Origin: Antedon mediterranea
Taxonomy: Eukaryota > Echinodermata > Crinoidea > Comatulida > Antedonidae
Assembly: GCF_964355755.1 (NCBI RefSeq)
Contig: NC_092679.1
Location: 10,032,932 to 10,096,931 of the forward strand
DNA length: 64,000 nt
Direction: 5' to 3'
The position numbers and the translations under genes are program-made. Below the pieces are notes generated by a model. It saw only the letters and a program-made list of their open reading frames with translations, searched no databases and was not told where the DNA came from. Numbering within the stretch: position 1 is the first letter of the stretch; each line of letters begins with the position of its first letter. Positions 1 to 13,400 of the stretch are shown here, in pieces.

Positions 1-3000
1 TATCTCTCTCGCTGATCTATCTCTCTCTTGCTAATCTATCACTCTCTCGCTGATCTATCTCTCTCTCGCTGATCTATCTCTCTCTCTCTGATCTATCTCT
101 CTCTCTCTCGCTGATCTATCTCTCTCTCGCTAATCTATCTCTCTCTCGCTGATCTATCTCTCTCTCACTGATCTATCTCTCTCTCGCTGATCTTTCTCTC
201 TCTCGCTGATCTATCTCTTTCTCGCTGATCTATCTCTCTCTCGCTGATCTATATCTCTCTCGCTGATCTATCTCTCTCTCGCTGATCTATCTCTCTGTCG
301 CTGACCTATCTCTCTCTCGCTGATCTTTCTCTCTCTCGCTGATCTATCTCTCTCTCTCGCTGATCTATCTATCTCTCTCTCGCTGATCTATCTCTCTCTC
401 GCTGATCTATCTCTCTCTCGCTGATCTATCTCTCTCTCGCTGATCTATCTCTCCCTCTCGCTGATCTATCTCTCTCTCGCTGATCTATCTCTCTCTCGCT
501 TATCTATCTCTCTCTCTTTCGCTGATCTATTTCTCTCTCTCTCTCTCTTGCTGATCTATCTCTCTCTCTCTCTCTCTCGCTGATCTATCTCTCTCTCGCT
601 GATCTATCTATCTCTCTCGCTGATCCATCTCTTTCTCGCTGATCTATCTCTCTCTCTCGCTGATCTATCTCTCTCTCGCTGATCTATCTATCTCTCTCTC
701 GCTGATCTATCTATCTCTCTCTCGCTGATCTATCTATCTCTCTCTCGCTGATCTATCTATCTCTCTCTCGCTGATCTATCTATCTCTCTCTCGCTGATCT
801 ATCTCTCTCTCGCTGATCTATCTCTCTCGCTGATCTATCTCTCTCTCGCTGATCTATCTCTCTCTCTTTCGCTGATCTATCTCTCTCTCTCTCTCTCGCT
901 GATCTATCTCTCTCTCTCTCTCTCTCGCTGATCTATCTCTCTCTCGCTGATCTATCTATCTCTCTCGCTGATCTATCTCTTTCTCGCTTATCTATCTCTC
1001 TCTCTCTCGCTGATCTATCTATCTCTCTCTCTCACTGATCTATCTATCTCTCTCTCGCTGATCGATCTATCTCTCTCTCGCTGATCTATCTATCTCTCTC
1101 TCGCTGATCTAGCTATCTCTCTCTCGCTCATCTATCTCTCTCTCGCTGATCTATCTATCTCTCTCTCGCTGATCTATCTATCTCTCTCTCGCTGATCTAT
1201 CTATCTCTCTCTCACTGATCTATCTATCTCTCTCTCGCTGATCTATCTCTCTCACGCTGATCTATCTCTCTCTCGCTCATCTATCTATCTCTCTCTCGCT
1301 AATCTATCTCTCTCGCTGATCTATCTCTCTCTCGCTGATCTATCTATCTCTCTTTCGCTGATCTATCTCTCTCTCGCTGATCTATCTATCTCTCTCTCGC
1401 TGATCTATCTATCTCTCTCTCGCTGATCTATCTATCTCTCTCTCGCTGATCTATCTCTCTCTCGCTGATCTATCTCTCTCTCTCGCTGACCTCTCTCTCT
1501 CTCGCTGATCTATCTCTCTCTCGCTGATCTATCTCTCTGTCGCTGATCTATCTCTCTCTCGCTGATCTTTCTCTCTCTCGCTGATCTATCTCTCTCTCTC
1601 GCTGATCTATCTCTCTCTCTCGCTGATCTATCTCTCTCTCACTGATCTATCTCTCTCTCGCTGATCTTTCTCTCTCTCGCTGATCTATCTCTCTCTCGCT
1701 GATCTATCTCTCTCTCGCTGATCTATATCTCTCTCGCTGATCTATCTCTCTCTCGCTGATCTATCTCTCTGTCGCTGACCTATCTCTCTGTCGCTGACCT
1801 ATCTCTCTCTCGCTGATCTTTCTCTCTCTCTCGCTGATCTATCTCTCTCTCTCTCGCTGATCTATCTCTCTCGCTGATCTATCTCTCTCTCGCTAATCTA
1901 TCTCACTCTCGCTGATCTATCTCTCTCCTCAGAGCGATCTATCTCTCTCTTGCTGATCTATTTCTCTCTCTCTCTCGCTGATCTATCTATCTCTCGCTGA
2001 TCTATCTCTCTCTCGCTGATCTATATCTCTCTCGCTGATCTATCTCTCTCTCGCTGATCTATCTATCTCTCTCTCGCTGATCTATCTCTCTCTCGCTGAT
2101 CTATCTCTCTCTCGCTGATCTATCTCTCTCTAGCTGATCTCTCTCTCTCCTCTCTCTCTCGCTGATCTATCTCTCTCTCGCTGATCTATCTCTCTCTCGC
2201 TGATCTCTCTCTCTCTCTCGCTGATCTATCTCTCTCGCTGATCTATCTCTCTCTTGCTAATCTATCACTCTCTCGCTGATCTATCTCTCTCTCGCTGATC
2301 TATCTCTCTCTCTCTGATCTATCTCTCTCTCTCTCGCTGATCTATCTCTCTCTCGCTAATCTATCTCTCTCTCGCTGATCTATCTCTCTCTCACTGATCT
2401 ATCTCTCTCTCGCTGATCTTTCTCTCTCTCGCTGATCTATCTCTCTCTCGCTGATCTATCTCTCTCTCGCTGATCTATATCTCTCTCGCTGATCTATCTC
2501 TCTCTCGCTGATCTATCTCTCTGTCGCTGACCTATCTCTCTCTCGCTGACCTATCTCTCTCTCGCTGATCTTTCTCTCTCTCTCGCTGATCTATCTCTCT
2601 CTCTCTCGCTGATCTATCTCTCTCGCTGATCTATCTCTCTCGCTGATCTATCTCTCTCTCGCTGATCTATCTCTCTCTCGCTGATCTATCTCTCTCTCGC
2701 TGATCTATCTCTCTCTCGCTGATCTATCTCTCTCTCGCTGATCTATCTCTCCCTCTCGCTGATCTATCTCTCTCTCGCTGATCTATCTCTCTCTCGCTGA
2801 TCTATCTCTCTCTCTCTTTCGCTTATCTATCTCTCTCTCTCTCTCTCGCTGATCTATCTCTCTCTCTCTCTCTCTCTCGCTGATCTATCTCTCTCTTGCT
2901 GATCTATCTATCTCTCTCGCTGATCTATCTCTTTCTCACTGATCTATCTCTCTCTCTCTCGCTGATCTATCTCTCTCTCGCTGATCTATCTATCTCTCTC

Positions 3001-6000
3001 TCGCTTATCTATCTATCTCTCTCTCGCTTATCTATCTATCTCTCTCTCGCTGATCTATCTATCTCTCTCTCGCTGATCTATCTATCTCTCTCTCGCTGAT
3101 CTATCTCTCTCTTGCTGATCTATCTCTCTCTCGCTCATCTATCTATCTCTCTCTCGCTAATCTCTCTCTCTCGCTGATCTATCTCTCTCGCTGATCTATC
3201 TCTCTCTTGCTGATCTATCTCTCTCTCTCTCTCGCTGATCTATCTATCTCTCGCTAATCTATCTCTCTCTCGCTGATCTATATCTCTCTCGCTGATCTAT
3301 CTCTTTCTCGCTGATCTATCTATCTCTCTCTCGCTGATCTATCTCTCTCTCGCTGATCTCTCTCTCTCTCTCTCTCGCTGATCTATCTCTCTCGCTGATC
3401 TATCTCTCTCTTGCTAATCTATCACTCTCTCGCTGATCTATCTCTCTCTCGCTGATCTATCTCTCTCTCTCTCGCTGATCTATCTCTCTCGCTGATCTAT
3501 CTCTCTCGCTGATCTATCTCTCTCGCTGATCTATCTCTCTCTCGCTGATCTATCTCTCTCTCGCTGATCTATCTCTCTCTCGCTGATCTATCTCTCTCTC
3601 GCTGATCTATCTCTCTCTCGCTGATCTATCTCTCCCTCTCGCTGATCTATCTCTCTCTCGCTGATCTATCTCTCTCTCGCTGATCTATCTCTCTCTCTTT
3701 CGCTTATCTATCTCTCTCTCTCTCTCTCTCGCTGATCTATCTCTCTCTCTCTCTCTCTCTCGCTGATCTATCTCTCTCTCGCTGATCTATCTATCTCTCT
3801 CGCTGATCTATCTCTTTCTCACTGATCTATCTCTCTCTCTCTCGCTGATCTATCTCTCTCTCGCTGATCTATCTATCTCTCTCTCGCTTATCTATCTATC
3901 TCTCTCTCGCTTATCTATCTATCTCTCTCTCGCTGATCTATCTATCTCTCTCTCGCTGATCTATCTATCTCTCTCTCGCTGATCTATCTCTCTCTCGCTG
4001 ATCTATCTCTCTCTCGCTCATCTATCTATCTCTCTCTCGCTCATCTATCTATCTCTCTCTCGCTAATCTATCTCTCTCGCTGATCTATCTCTCTCGCTGA
4101 TCTATCTCTCTCTTGCTGATCTATCTCTCTCTCTCTCTCGCTGATCTATCTATCTCTCGCTAATCTATCTCTCTCTCGCTGATCTATATCTCTCTCGCTG
4201 ATCTATCTCTTTCTCGCTGATCTATCTACCTCTCTCTCGCTGATCTATCTCTCTCTCGCTGATCTCTCTCTCTCTCTCTCTCGCTGATCTATCTCTCTCG
4301 CTGATCTATCTCTCTCTTGCTAATCTATCACTCTCTCGCTGATCTATCTCTCTCTCGCTGATCTATCTCTCTCTCGCTGATCTATCTATCTCTCTCTCTC
4401 TGATCTATCTCTCTCTCTCTCGCTGATCTATCTCTCTCTCGCTGATCTATCTCTCTCTCGCTGATCTATCTCTCTCTCGCTGATCTATCTCTCTCTCGCT
4501 GATCTATCTCTCTCTCGCTGATCTATCTCTCTCTCGCTGATCTATCTCTCTCTCGCTGATCTATCTCTCTCTCGCTGATCTATCTCTCTCTCGCTGATCT
4601 ATCTCTCTCTCGCTGATCTATCTCTCTGTCGCTGATCTATCTCTCTGTCGCTGATCTTTCTCTCTCTCGCTGATCTATCTCTCTCTCCCTTATCTATCTC
4701 TCTCTCTCTCGCTGATCTTTCTCTCTCTCGCTGATCTATCTCTCTCTCGCTGATCTATCTCTCTCTCGCTGATCTATCTCTCTCTCGCTGATCTATCTCT
4801 CCCTCTCGCTGATCTATCTCTCTCTCGCTGATCTATCTCTCTCTCGCTGATCTATCTCTCTCTTTCGCTGATCTATCTCTCTCTCTCTCTCTTGCTGATC
4901 TATCTCTCTCTCTCTCTCTCGCTGATCTATCTCTCTCTCGCTGATCTATCTATCTCTCTCGCTGATCTATCTCTTTCTCGCTGATCTATCTCTCTCTCTC
5001 GCTGATCTATCTATCTCTCTCTCGCTGATCTATCTATCTCTCTCTCGCTGATCTATCTATCTCTCTCTCGCTGATCTATCTATCTCTCTCTCGCTGATCT
5101 ATCTATCTCTCTCTCGCTGATCTATCTATCTCTCTCTCGCTGATCTATCTCTCTCTCGCTGATCTATCTCTCTCGCTGATCTATCTCTCTCTCGCTGATC
5201 TATCTCTCTCTCTTTCGCTGATCTATCTCTCTCTCTTTCTCTCTCGCTGATCTATCTCTCTCTCTCTCTCTCTCTCGCTGATCTATCTCTCTCTCGCTGA
5301 TCTATCTATCTCTCTCGCTGATCTATCTCTTTCTCGCTTATCTATCTCTCTCTCTCTCGCTGATCTATCTCTCTCTCGCTGATCTATCTATCTCTCTCTC
5401 GCTGATCTATCTATCTCTCTCTCGCTGATCTAGCTATCTCTCTCTCTCGCTGATCTATCTCTCTCTCGCTGATCTATCTCTCTCTCGCTCATCTATCTAT
5501 CTCTCTCTCGCTAATCTATCTCTCTCGCTGATCTATCTCTCTCTCTCGCTGATCTATCTATCTCTCTTTAGCTGATCTATCTCTCTCTCGCTGATCTATC
5601 TATCTCTCTCTCGCTGATCTATCTATCTCTCTCTTGCTGATCTATCTCTCTCTCGCTGATCTATCTCTCTCTCTCTCGCTGATCTCTCTCTCTCTCTCGC
5701 TGATCTCTCTCTCTCTCTCGCTGATCTATCTCTCTCTCGCTGATCTATCTCTCCCTCTTGCTGATCTATCTCTCTCTCGGTGATCTATCTCTCTCTCGCT
5801 GATCTATCTCTCTCTCTTTCGCTGATCTATCTCTCTCTCTCTCTCTCTCGCTGATCTATCTCTCTCTCTCTCTCTCTCTCGCTGATCTATCTCTCTCTCG
5901 CTGATCTATCTATCTCTCTCGCTGATCTATCTCTTTCTCGCTGATCTATCTCTCTCTCTCTCGCTGATCTATCTATCTCTCTCTCGCTGATCTATATATC

Positions 6001-7971
6001 TCTCTCTCGCTGATCTATCTATCTCTCTCGCTGATCTATCTATCTCTCTCGCTGATCTATCTATCTCTCTCTCGCTGATCTATCTCTCTCTCTCGCTGAT
6101 CTATCTCTCTCTCTTGCTGATCTATCTCTCTCTCGCTACTATCTCTCTCGCTGATCTATCTCTCTCTCGCTGATCTATCTATCTCTCTTTAGCTGATCTA
6201 TCTCTCTCTCGCTGATCTATCTATCTCTCTCTCGCTGATCTATCTATCTCTCTCTCGCTGATCTATCTCTCTCTCGCTGATCTATCTCTCTCTCGCTGAT
6301 CTATCTCTCTCTCGCTGATCTCTCTCTCTCTCTCTCTCGCTGATCTATCTCTCTGTCGCTGATCTATCTCTCTCTCGCTGATCTATCTCTCTCTCTCTCG
6401 CTGATCTATCTCTCTCTCGCTCGCTGATCTATCTCTCTCTCTCGCTGATCTATCTCTCTCTCTCGCTGATCTATCTCTCTCTCTCGCTGATCTATCTCTC
6501 TCTCGCTGATCTATCTCTCTCTCGCTGATCTATCTCTCTCTCGCTGATCTATCTCTCCCTCTCGCTGACCTATCTCTCTCTCGCTGATCTATCTCTCTCT
6601 CGCTGATCTATCTCTCTCTCGCTGATCTATCTCTCTCTCGCTGATCTATCTCTCTCTCTCTCGCTGATCTATCTCTCTCTCTCTCTCTCTCTTGCTGATC
6701 TATCTCTCTCTCGCTGATCTATCTCTTTCTCGCTGATCTATCTCTCTCTCTCTCGCTGATCTATCTCTCTCTCGCTGATCTATCTATCTCTCGCTGACCT
6801 ATCTCTCTCTCGCTGACCTATATCTCTCTCGCTGACCTATATCTCTCTCGCTGATCTATCTCTCTGTCGCTGATCTATCTCTCTCTCGCTGATCTTTCTC
6901 TATCTCGCTGATCTATCTCTCTCTCTCTCTCTCGCTGATCTATCTCTCTCTCGCTGATCTATCTCTCTCTCGCTGATCTATCTCTCTCTCGCTGATCTAT
7001 CTCTTTCTCGCTGATCTATCTCTCTCTCGCAGATCTTTCTCTATCTCGCAGATCTATCTCTCTCTCGCTGATCTATCTATCTCTCTCTCGCTGATCTATT
7101 TCTCTCTCGCTGATCTATCTCTCTCTCGCTGATCTATCTCTCTCTCGCTAATCTATCTCTCTCTCGCTGATCTATCTCTCTCTCGCTGATCTATCTCTCT
7201 CTCTGATCTATCTCTTTCTCTCTCGCTGATCTATCTCTCTCTCGCTAATCTATCTCTCTCTCGCTGATCTATCTCTCTCTCGCTGATCTATCTCTCTCTC
7301 GCTGATCTATCTCTCTCTCGCTGATCTATCTCTCTCTCTCTCACTGATCTATCTCTCTCTCTCTCACTGATCTATCTCTCTCTCTCTCGCTGATCTTTCT
7401 CTCTCTCGCTGATCTATCTCTCTCTCGCTCATCTATCTATCTCTCTCTCGCTCATCTATCTATCTCTCTCTCGCTCATCTATCTATCTCTCTCTCGCTCA
7501 TCTATCTATCTCTCTCTCGCTCATCTATCTATCTCTCTCTCGCTCATCTATCTCTCTCGCTGATCTATCTCTCTCTCGCTGATCTATCTATCTCTCTTTC
7601 GCTGATCTATCTCTCTCTCTTTCGCTGATCTATCTCTCTCTCTCGCTGATCTATCTATCTCTCTCTCGCTGATCTATCTATCTCTCTCTCGCTGATCTAT
7701 CTCTCTCTCTCGCTGACCTCTCTCTCTCTCGCTGATCTATCTCTCTCTCGCTGATCTATCTCTCTGTCGCTGATCTATTTCTCTCTCGCTGATCTTTCTC
7801 TCTTTCGCTGATCTATCTCTCTTTCGCTGATCTATCTCTCTCTCTCGCTGATCTATCTCTCTCTCTCGCTGATCTATCTCTCTCTCTCGCTGATCTATCT
7901 CTCTCTCGCTGATCTATCTCTCTCTCGCTGATCTATCTCTCTCGCTGATCTATATCTCTCTCGCTGATCTA
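1..7971. repeat. Pyrimidine-rich satellite 1, left block
   Basis: Nearly 8 kb of tandem repeat that runs off the left edge of the window. The unit is about 15-21 bp: a fixed core GCTGATCTAT followed by a variable CT run, often with an extra TATC. Length classes alternate in blocks, and larger segments recur; for example the text near 40-300 is echoed near 2,240-2,540. The plus strand is almost purine-free apart from the GATC core. No gene is visible. Reading frames through it encode only Leu/Ser/Ile repeats and are artefacts. Confidence 0.97.
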
Positions 7972-7973
7972 TT

Positions 7974-8760
7974 TGTCGTGGTACGTGAGACCATGCCCGG
8001 ATTGATTTGGAAGTTTTCTCCCCGGGTATCAAGCGTGCGAGGCTTGGCTCAAATGAATGCAATATCAAGACCAACAGAAAGACAACAAGTTGTTGATTGC
8101 CGTTACCAGACCATTTATTGTGTACAACTCAACGTCACTCAGAAAATAAAGAGAACGAAGAAAGGAAAAAACCCTGCAAATATACAAACAAGCGTTACAT
8201 AATTTCAATAACAGTCCGTTTATAACTTCACTTTACCACTGTATTACCACTATACTTAAACACACTGTGTACAAACTGGTTATCATTAAGAACAATACAA
8301 TCAATTAAACGTCATTACAAATGATTAATACCTGAATCAACTTGAATGATGTATTTACTAACTAAGAACGAAAGATCGTACAGCAATCAACAATTTCTCT
8401 ATAAATTGAAGTAAAGATTTGAGAACATTATTTGCTTTATTTAAGTTGTATGCATGCAATTTAGTATAATAAATTAACAGACAATGATCCGTCTATCATG
8501 CAATATAATTCTTTTTACTACTTACAATGGTAACTTCAACAACGGCTTAATAATATATATATACAACACGGTAACAAAAATCACATCTTCCTGTGTTTGC
8601 AACAAAAGCTTTTCTGACGCGCAGACAGAAAAACCAGGTAGTTAACCAAAACATCACCTATATGCAAATGCGCCAAACACAATGCTCGCAAAACAACTAG
8701 CAGCAAGACACTTATATGCAAATACGCAGAACGCACACGAACAACAACTGATCCATGACA
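7974..8760 (-). repeat. 3' LTR of the gypsy element
   Basis: 787 bp, TGTCGTGG...CATGACA on the plus strand, and almost identical to 14,463-15,249. Differences seen are at about 8,216, 8,395 and 8,465 (C/A, A/C, G/A against the other copy). A minus-strand AATAAA lies at 8,114-8,119 and an AT-rich TATA-like run near 8,550-8,563, as expected for a polyadenylation signal and promoter, but neither is proven. The open frame at 7,978-8,202 on the plus strand is only a by-product of the LTR, since an identical copy occurs in the other LTR. Confidence 0.95.
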
Positions 8761-8952
8761 TGTTCCCCGCTTAAAATCCTTTTGTCCCCAAAAGGAGAAC
8801 CTATAAAAGAGAAGAAACATAAAAAATACAAAAAAATATAGATTCACTACACCTTCCCCGCTTGAGATCCTTTTGTCCCCAAAAGGAGAAACAAACGAAA
8901 ATAAAGAGGAGAAGTTAACCAGCAAATGTAACAAGGCACATAACACCAGGTA
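8761..8952 (-). promoter_or_regulatory. 3' untranslated region with duplicated polypurine tract
   Basis: Between the pol stop and the 3' LTR there are two copies, 91 bp apart (8,763-8,800 and 8,854-8,891), of a block of about 38 bp. On the minus strand each holds a stem-loop (TCCTTTT, loop, AAAAGGA) followed by a purine stretch ending AAGCGGGGAA. The copy touching the LTR is where the plus-strand primer is expected. The second could be a duplicated or auxiliary tract. The role is inferred from position; the duplication is seen directly. Confidence 0.75.
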
Positions 8953-10425
8953 TCATTCCAAAACAGATTTAGGGAAACGAAAAGGATTACTATGAGTTCC
9001 TCGGGTACTACGAGTAGACCTTCTAAGAGGAACTATTGGCTCACTATCACTCAATACTGGAGGCAGGTCACAACTAACAATAACACCGGGTATATCATCA
9101 TCCGACTCAGAACTAGAACCACTATCATTGTTGTCATGATGTTCAGACCCTTCACCATTTCCATCCAGAGAAACCACACCACGTGGCAAAACATCGTCCA
9201 AATCACAATCAAACCTTTCCACACGAGGATCCAAAATCAGACGCCTTCGATTAACTTTCAAAAGTTCACCGCCAGTTGATGGACGAATACCATATACATC
9301 TCCAGTGGAATTGATGGTTTCTACAATATAAGAACAACTAAAATATTTATCCTCAAGTTTATGTCTCGCTTTAAATGCTTGCTTGCGCAACAACACCCGA
9401 TCACATACTTTAATGATTTCGGAAACTTTAACTTTGTATCGGTCTTCCTCATTTTCCGCTGCTTGACGCAACCTAGCCGATACAACATCTCGGGCACGCG
9501 AAACCAATTTAGACTGTTGTTGCACATACTCCTCAGACCAGTCATTATTCAAATTACCCAAAAGATGATCAATCGGTAAGACAGGCTCCCTTCCAAACAT
9601 CAATAGATACGGGGTTACTCTGGTAATAGCATGAGGTGTAGAATTATACATGAATATGATATGCTGTATTAATTCCGGCCACTTACGGCGTTCGCATGGA
9701 TCCAGTGATCGCAATAACATACAAAGTGTTTTATTCAACCTCTCACATTGACCGTTACCCTGAGGATGATAAGCAGTAGTTTTAGATTTTACAATACCAT
9801 ACAGCTTGCAAACCTCTCTAATAACATTACACTCGAAGGACTTCCCTTGATCAGAATGCAATCTCTCCGGTAAACCATAATACACAAACCAGACATCTCT
9901 CAAAACACGAGCAACAACTTCAGCGGTTTGATATTTACATGGTACTGCAAGAGAAAATTTACTAAACACATCAGTAAAAACTAGCACATCTTCATATCCC
10001 CATTTACCCTTATCCAACTTCAGAAAATCTATGGCGAGTATTTCTAAGGGCCGAAAAGCAATGACATGACGCATAGGCGGTCGAATAGTAGGTGTAGGTG
10101 CTTTAGAAACGGTACAATTCCAGCATTTCGAAACGTACTTCCTAACATCAAAACTCAAACCAGGCCAAAAACAACGAAGTTTAAGCAAGTCCATCGTACG
10201 CTGCATACCCTGATGACCCCACTTGTCGTGACATAGTTCAATGAGTAAGGAACGCAATTTCAGAGGGACAAGAAGCTGAAGGACACAACCCTTAATTGAA
10301 TCTTCTATTTTACGATACAAAACTCCCTGGTATACTGTAAATTTATCCCACTCCCTCAACCAACTGGACGGTATTGAAACATTTGAATCATGACCATCGC
10401 CCGGTTTCCAACCACGTGTCCACAA
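8953..10425 (-). CDS. Gypsy integrase, downstream part of pol
   Basis: About 490 residues in the same frame as the upstream gag-pol, separated from it only by a TGA. The frame here starts at a TTG, so it is probably not an independent gene but the remainder of pol. Visible: an HHCC zinc-binding domain (H66, H71, C101, C104), then the catalytic core with D133, D192 and E228, which gives the D,D-35-E spacing of retroviral-type integrases, and the typical HSDQG and YHPQGNGQCER blocks. The C-terminal 100 residues are acidic, then Ser/Arg-rich, with no clear chromodomain. Its role is to insert the element's cDNA into the host chromosome. The catalytic triad is intact. Confidence 0.93.
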   Translation of the reverse strand: MWTRGWKPGDGHDSNVSIPSSWLREWDKFTVYQGVLYRKIEDSIKGCVLQLLVPLKLRSLLIELCHDKWGHQGMQRTMDLLKLRCFWPGLSFDVRKYVSKCWNCTVSKAPTPTIRPPMRHVIAFRPLEILAIDFLKLDKGKWGYEDVLVFTDVFSKFSLAVPCKYQTAEVVARVLRDVWFVYYGLPERLHSDQGKSFECNVIREVCKLYGIVKSKTTAYHPQGNGQCERLNKTLCMLLRSLDPCERRKWPELIQHIIFMYNSTPHAITRVTPYLLMFGREPVLPIDHLLGNLNNDWSEEYVQQQSKLVSRARDVVSARLRQAAENEEDRYKVKVSEIIKVCDRVLLRKQAFKARHKLEDKYFSCSYIVETINSTGDVYGIRPSTGGELLKVNRRRLILDPRVERFDCDLDDVLPRGVVSLDGNGEGSEHHDNNDSGSSSESDDDIPGVIVSCDLPPVLSDSEPIVPLRRSTRSTRGTHSNPFRFPKSVLE

Positions 10426-10428
10426 TCT

Positions 10429-13400
10429 TCAAACTTCAGCAAGCTCATTGTCTTCTTTCTGAAAAGTAGATAACTGACCAAAAGAATAAGATGGTAAAAC
10501 AGAAGATTGATGAGGAAGGCTATCAATTTGTACATTTTCAGCTGGCTTTAACTTAAGACTTGCAGCCAAACAAGATGCAACAACATGTAGCTCATTGGAG
10601 TCTGCTTCGCAACCATCCGTAGGACGACGACTAAGCGCATCCGCACACCTATTAACCGCACCTGGTTTATACTTAACAACAATATCGAACATTGCTAATT
10701 GAGACACCCATCTCATTTCCGTAGCGCCAAGCTTAGCAGTCTTTAAATATGATAATGGATTGTGATCAGTATAAACTATTGCTTTAGAACCTTGAATATA
10801 TGATGAAAATTTGTCAACAACGGCCCATTTCAGTCCAAGTAACTCTAGTTTAAAACTAGACATATTCGAATAATTGCGCTCAGCCCCTCGTAAACTTCGA
10901 CTGGCGTAAGCAACTGGGTGAAGTGCACCATCAATTTCCTGTAGTAAACATGCCCCCAGTCCCTTTAAACTAGCGTCAACCTCAATGTAGAATTGCTGGT
11001 CAAATCTAGGATAAATCAAAACAGGAGGTTTAGTTAAAACACGTTTCAACTCACTAAATGCAACTTCCTGGCTTTCACCCCATTGAAAATCAACAAGCTT
11101 TCCCGTTTGTTTGTCACTTGTACACGTAGCTTGATGCAACGGACCTGAAATAGTAGAATAATTATGAATGAACCGCCTATAATAAGACGAAAGACCAAGA
11201 AATGATTTCAACTCCGTACGATTCTTAGGAGTTGGCCACGAAAGTATTTTCTCGATTTTATCCTTGTTAACCGCTACACCCTTTGCGGAAATGACGTGTC
11301 CCAAGTAAGCGACCTCAGTCTGAAAAAGATCACATTTTTTCCCTTTGACTTTAAGACCATAACTTTGTAACCTACTAAACACACGATCCAATCGGGCAAT
11401 GTGTTGCTCAAAGGTAGAAGAAAACACAAGAATATCATCAAGATACAATACAATTTCAGAAAGGTTCATGTCTCCCAACACGTATTCCATAACTCGCTGA
11501 AACGTACACGGACTATTCGTCAACCCCATAGGCATTCGAGCAAATTCGTAAAGGCCCCACGGAACTCTAAACGCTGTTTTGTCGATTGATTCATCCTCCA
11601 TTATAACCTGAAAAAACCCATGAGACAAATCAAGAGTAGAAAAATAACATGAATTACCCAACACTTCAAGAACCTCATCAATACGCGGTAGAGGAAATGA
11701 ATCCCTTATGGTACGATCATTCAACTTTCGATAGTCCACACATAAACGCAAGGAACCATCTTTTTTCTTCACCAAAACAATTGGACTAGCAAAACTGCTC
11801 TTAGAGGGGCGAATTATCCCCTGCTCCAGCATTTCCTGCAACATCAATTTAACCTCAGCAACAGAATGCAAAGGAATACGCCGATAGGGAATCCGGATAG
11901 GTGTGTTATCTTTTAAAGAAATTCCATGCGGAATAACATCACATCGACCTACATCATATGTTCCCTTCGAAAACACGCCATTGTGCTTACGCAATAACCC
12001 AGCAACAACTTTCTCTTGTCCAGGATCCAAACCATTCAACATTATCCCAGGAGGTAAATCCAAAGCAATATCTGGTTCAGAGTTGATACTTCTATCTGCT
12101 CCAACATCCGACGATTCCCTGTTCAAAGTAGTAAAAGAGTCACAGTTAGCATGAGAACCAACATTTACATTAGGTTTAATAGATTCATTTAAAGATTGGA
12201 AAGGAACAACTATATTTATGTGTTTTAATGAGACAAGAACGTTGGACTCGTCTTCATCGATTCTCAACATTACTTCAGATCTACTTATTTCGGGCGCAGA
12301 AGGATGCTCATCTACCAGTTGTCGCAACTCATGTAGACCACTGAAACCATGCAACTGGCGTAAAATATTACATCCAATAAGAATCGGATAATTTACTTGC
12401 TTATTCTTAACGGCGATGTCGGAGACAACCAGGAAACTACCCTTAAGTTGCTGATCAGCAATCACAACGGGAATTTCAATGTACCCTTCTATGGGTACCT
12501 CAACCCCACAGACCCCAATAACATTCATGAACAAACCACCAACACTACCTAATTCACCACATTCAGGCTTTAGTATGTTATGGTATATGGATGATGGAAT
12601 AATTGATGCCTCAGCTCCGGTGTCTAAAATACACCCAAGTTCAGCGGAACCAACGCTCATAGTAGTACAAGGACTTCTAGCAACTAATTTCTCGAATAAC
12701 ACGGTATTTTGAACATGTGAATTAGGTATAGCATTAGAAATATTTGTATCTGCACTTGCAACAGGGGCACGGACATCGTGACATATCTGTGTATCCTTAC
12801 TCTGGATACCTGATGACGATTGCGGAACAACACTCTGTTGAGAAGGATTAATAGATGAGTTATAATTGACATTTTGGTTTCTACTATACTTAGTAGGACA
12901 AGCATACGCAAAATGACCTGGATTTTTACAAGTCCAACACAAACCAGGAGGGACACTACATTGGTTTCTACTATGACCTTCGTTACCACAATTGAAACAT
13001 CTACGAGAAATATTAGAACGAACATCTGAATGGAATTTAGGACGTTGAGATTGCAATAATGCACCGAATTTGTTATCAATGGTCTCATTGATTTGCTGCT
13101 TAAGAAAAGATTGTAATTCTTGTTTCATCTCAGTCAGACCGTAATCTACACACTCTACCCCGTGAATTTTTGGTTTAGTATTTACTCGTTCCCCTTTAAA
13201 CAATTCTACAACCTCCTCCCTCATTTCAAGAAAGGTCTTCCCTCTGAACGCCAACTCAATTCGCTTTAATTCTCTTTTAACCCCATGGTCTCGGACCCCT
13301 TCTACTAATCTCTGCTTCAAAGTAGTATCCTGGAGGTGTTTTAAGGCTGCCTGCTCATTCCTATCTGATGCCTCAACCAACTGTGTGTATAGTTTGAGTA

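Noticed and set aside
2896-3099. 67-residue open frame in satellite 1
   Set aside because: It is the satellite unit translated (Leu/Ser/Ile repeats); no start context or family.
7978-8202. 74-residue plus frame, repeated at 14,467-14,691
   Set aside because: Identical because it lies in both LTRs, and opposite to the element's coding strand.
8581-8946. 121-residue hydrophobic minus-strand frame after pol, possible env
   Set aside because: It reads through the duplicated PPT block into the LTR, is short, and has no envelope features; best explained by chance.
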